Below are positions 63,427 to 64,000 of a stretch of DNA of 64,000 nucleotides, piece by piece (within the stretch, counting starts at the first letter, position 1; every line of letters begins with the position of its first letter). A program made the translations under genes and the position numbers. Below the pieces are notes generated by a model. The model was not told the DNA's origin. It searched no databases and was given only the letters and a program-made list of their open reading frames with translations. The stretch covers positions 1 through 64,000 of the forward strand of contig CAZDEY010000006.1 in NCBI GenBank assembly GCA_964504565.1, in the 5' to 3' direction. This stretch comes from Cesiribacter sp964504565 (lineage in GTDB: Bacteria > Bacteroidota > Bacteroidia > Cytophagales > Cyclobacteriaceae).

Positions 63427-63472
63427 AGCGGTATGCTAGTTGACGGTTGTTGGAGGGGCAAGTCCTCCTTCT

Positions 63473-63495
63473 GTTCGTAGTTTGAAACTACGAAC
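63473..63495. repeat. Intergenic palindrome
   Basis: GTTCGTAGTTT, G, AAACTACGAAC: a perfect 11-base inverted repeat around one base. A smaller one, GGAGGGGCAAGTCCTCC, lies just upstream at 63452-63468. Confidence 0.75.
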
Positions 63496-63586
63496 CCCTA
63501 TAAAAGTCAGTTTGCAACGGATAAAGCTTCAAGGAGAAATTTAATCGCAGTATAATTCTCTCCTTAGCCAATACACTTCATAACTA

Positions 63587-64000
63587 TTGACTTCTAAATC
63601 TCAAAATATAGTATCACTTGTAAATAAGCTATTATTTACAATATTATTAATAGTTTCCTTTAATAAACTATTTTGCCAAGAAATTCCACCAGAGTTTTCT
63701 TCTTTAATCAAAGTTCCTATTACTGATTTCAAAGAACATTAATATGATTTTCCTAGTGAAATTTTAATTGACTCAACAGGTAAATATTTGGTAATTCTAT
63801 ATAATTCTAAACCTAGCTACCTAGAATTTTACGATCTGCAAAGCAACAAACTATTAAAGAGGATTAAATTAAGGGGTTGGATTCATTTTTTGATAGCTCA
63901 AATGATTACCTGTTTATATCACAAAATCTAAGCAAGAAATACTCTAAAATTAATGTTTCAGATTATAAGGTAAGTAAAATAAAATTAGAAGACCTCCCAA
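63587..64000 (+). pseudogene. Broken gene for a secreted protein (stop plus frameshift), cut by the window end
   Basis: From a TTG at 63587 the frame encodes a signal-like N-terminus (KLLFTILLIVSFNKLFCQ) and EIPPEFSSLIKVPITDFKEH, then an in-frame TAA at 63740-63742. Coding continues in the same frame (DFPSEILIDSTGKYLVILY, YLEFYDLQSNKLLKRIKLRG). It then shifts by one base, near the GGGG at 63873-63876 or the T run at 63885-63891, into FDSSNDYLFISQNLSKKYS. The two defects within 150 bases indicate decay or poor sequence. The repeated short strand pattern recalls a beta-propeller protein. AT-rich, part of the accessory segment. Confidence 0.6.

Overview
The window looks like a chromosomal segment of a Bacteroidota bacterium, most likely order Cytophagales. 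The evidence is several secreted giants ending in type IX secretion (T9SS) sorting domains, SprB-type repeats, a MurF-alanine racemase fusion, a tRNA without an encoded CCA, and promoter elements of the form TTG/TTTG, about 19 bases, then TAnnTTTG. The sequence is a draft assembly. Runs of N lie at 7636-7645, 19128-19137, 37686-37785 and 47827-47836, and three of these fall inside or at the end of genes.

Layout. 1-4816: two divergent sensor kinases sharing the same N-terminal domain. 5197-7635: a secreted S9 peptidase. 7740-9283: repeats and a decayed DUF4198 gene. 9284-18112: a 2942-residue T9SS surface protein. 18178-22865: a divergent unit made of a von Willebrand A (VWA) protein on one side and an ECF sigma factor, a chimeric anti-sigma/TonB-like protein and a lipoprotein on the other. 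22921-27672: a secreted esterase-like multidomain T9SS protein. 28104-29957: two Tat-type ferritin-like proteins. 30082-38056: housekeeping and small genes (dihydroorotase, tRNA-His, endonuclease/phosphatase family, CsaA, MurF-Alr). 38175-40451: feoA-feoB. 40717-46049: LRR protein, acyl-CoA carboxylase beta subunit, and a response regulator divergent from a CHASE sensor kinase. 46197-49736: EF-hand protein, a YceI/outer-membrane-protein operon behind an FNR-like palindrome, and a lipoprotein. 49831-52449: ClpB. 54420-58589: SprB-repeat surface protein. 58731-62121: three kynurenine-pathway genes. 62150-64000: AT-rich accessory genes separated by related inverted-repeat junctions, ending in a broken gene.

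Working together. The kynurenine genes encode kynurenine 3-monooxygenase, kynureninase and 3-hydroxyanthranilate dioxygenase, the steps from kynurenine to the quinolinate precursor. FeoA/FeoB import ferrous iron. The sigma/anti-sigma/VWA group looks like one envelope-signalling system in which pieces of SusC-type TonB receptors have been reused as domains.

Most notable observations: (1) the anti-sigma protein with permuted SusC plug fragments and a TonB C-terminal domain, next to a VWA protein carrying matching parts; (2) paired, inverted arrays of 8-base repeats that abut gene ends at three loci; (3) a three-unit higher-order repeat and bookend duplication in the SprB-type protein; (4) cassette-like junctions at the right end; (5) an FNR-type palindrome in front of the YceI operon.
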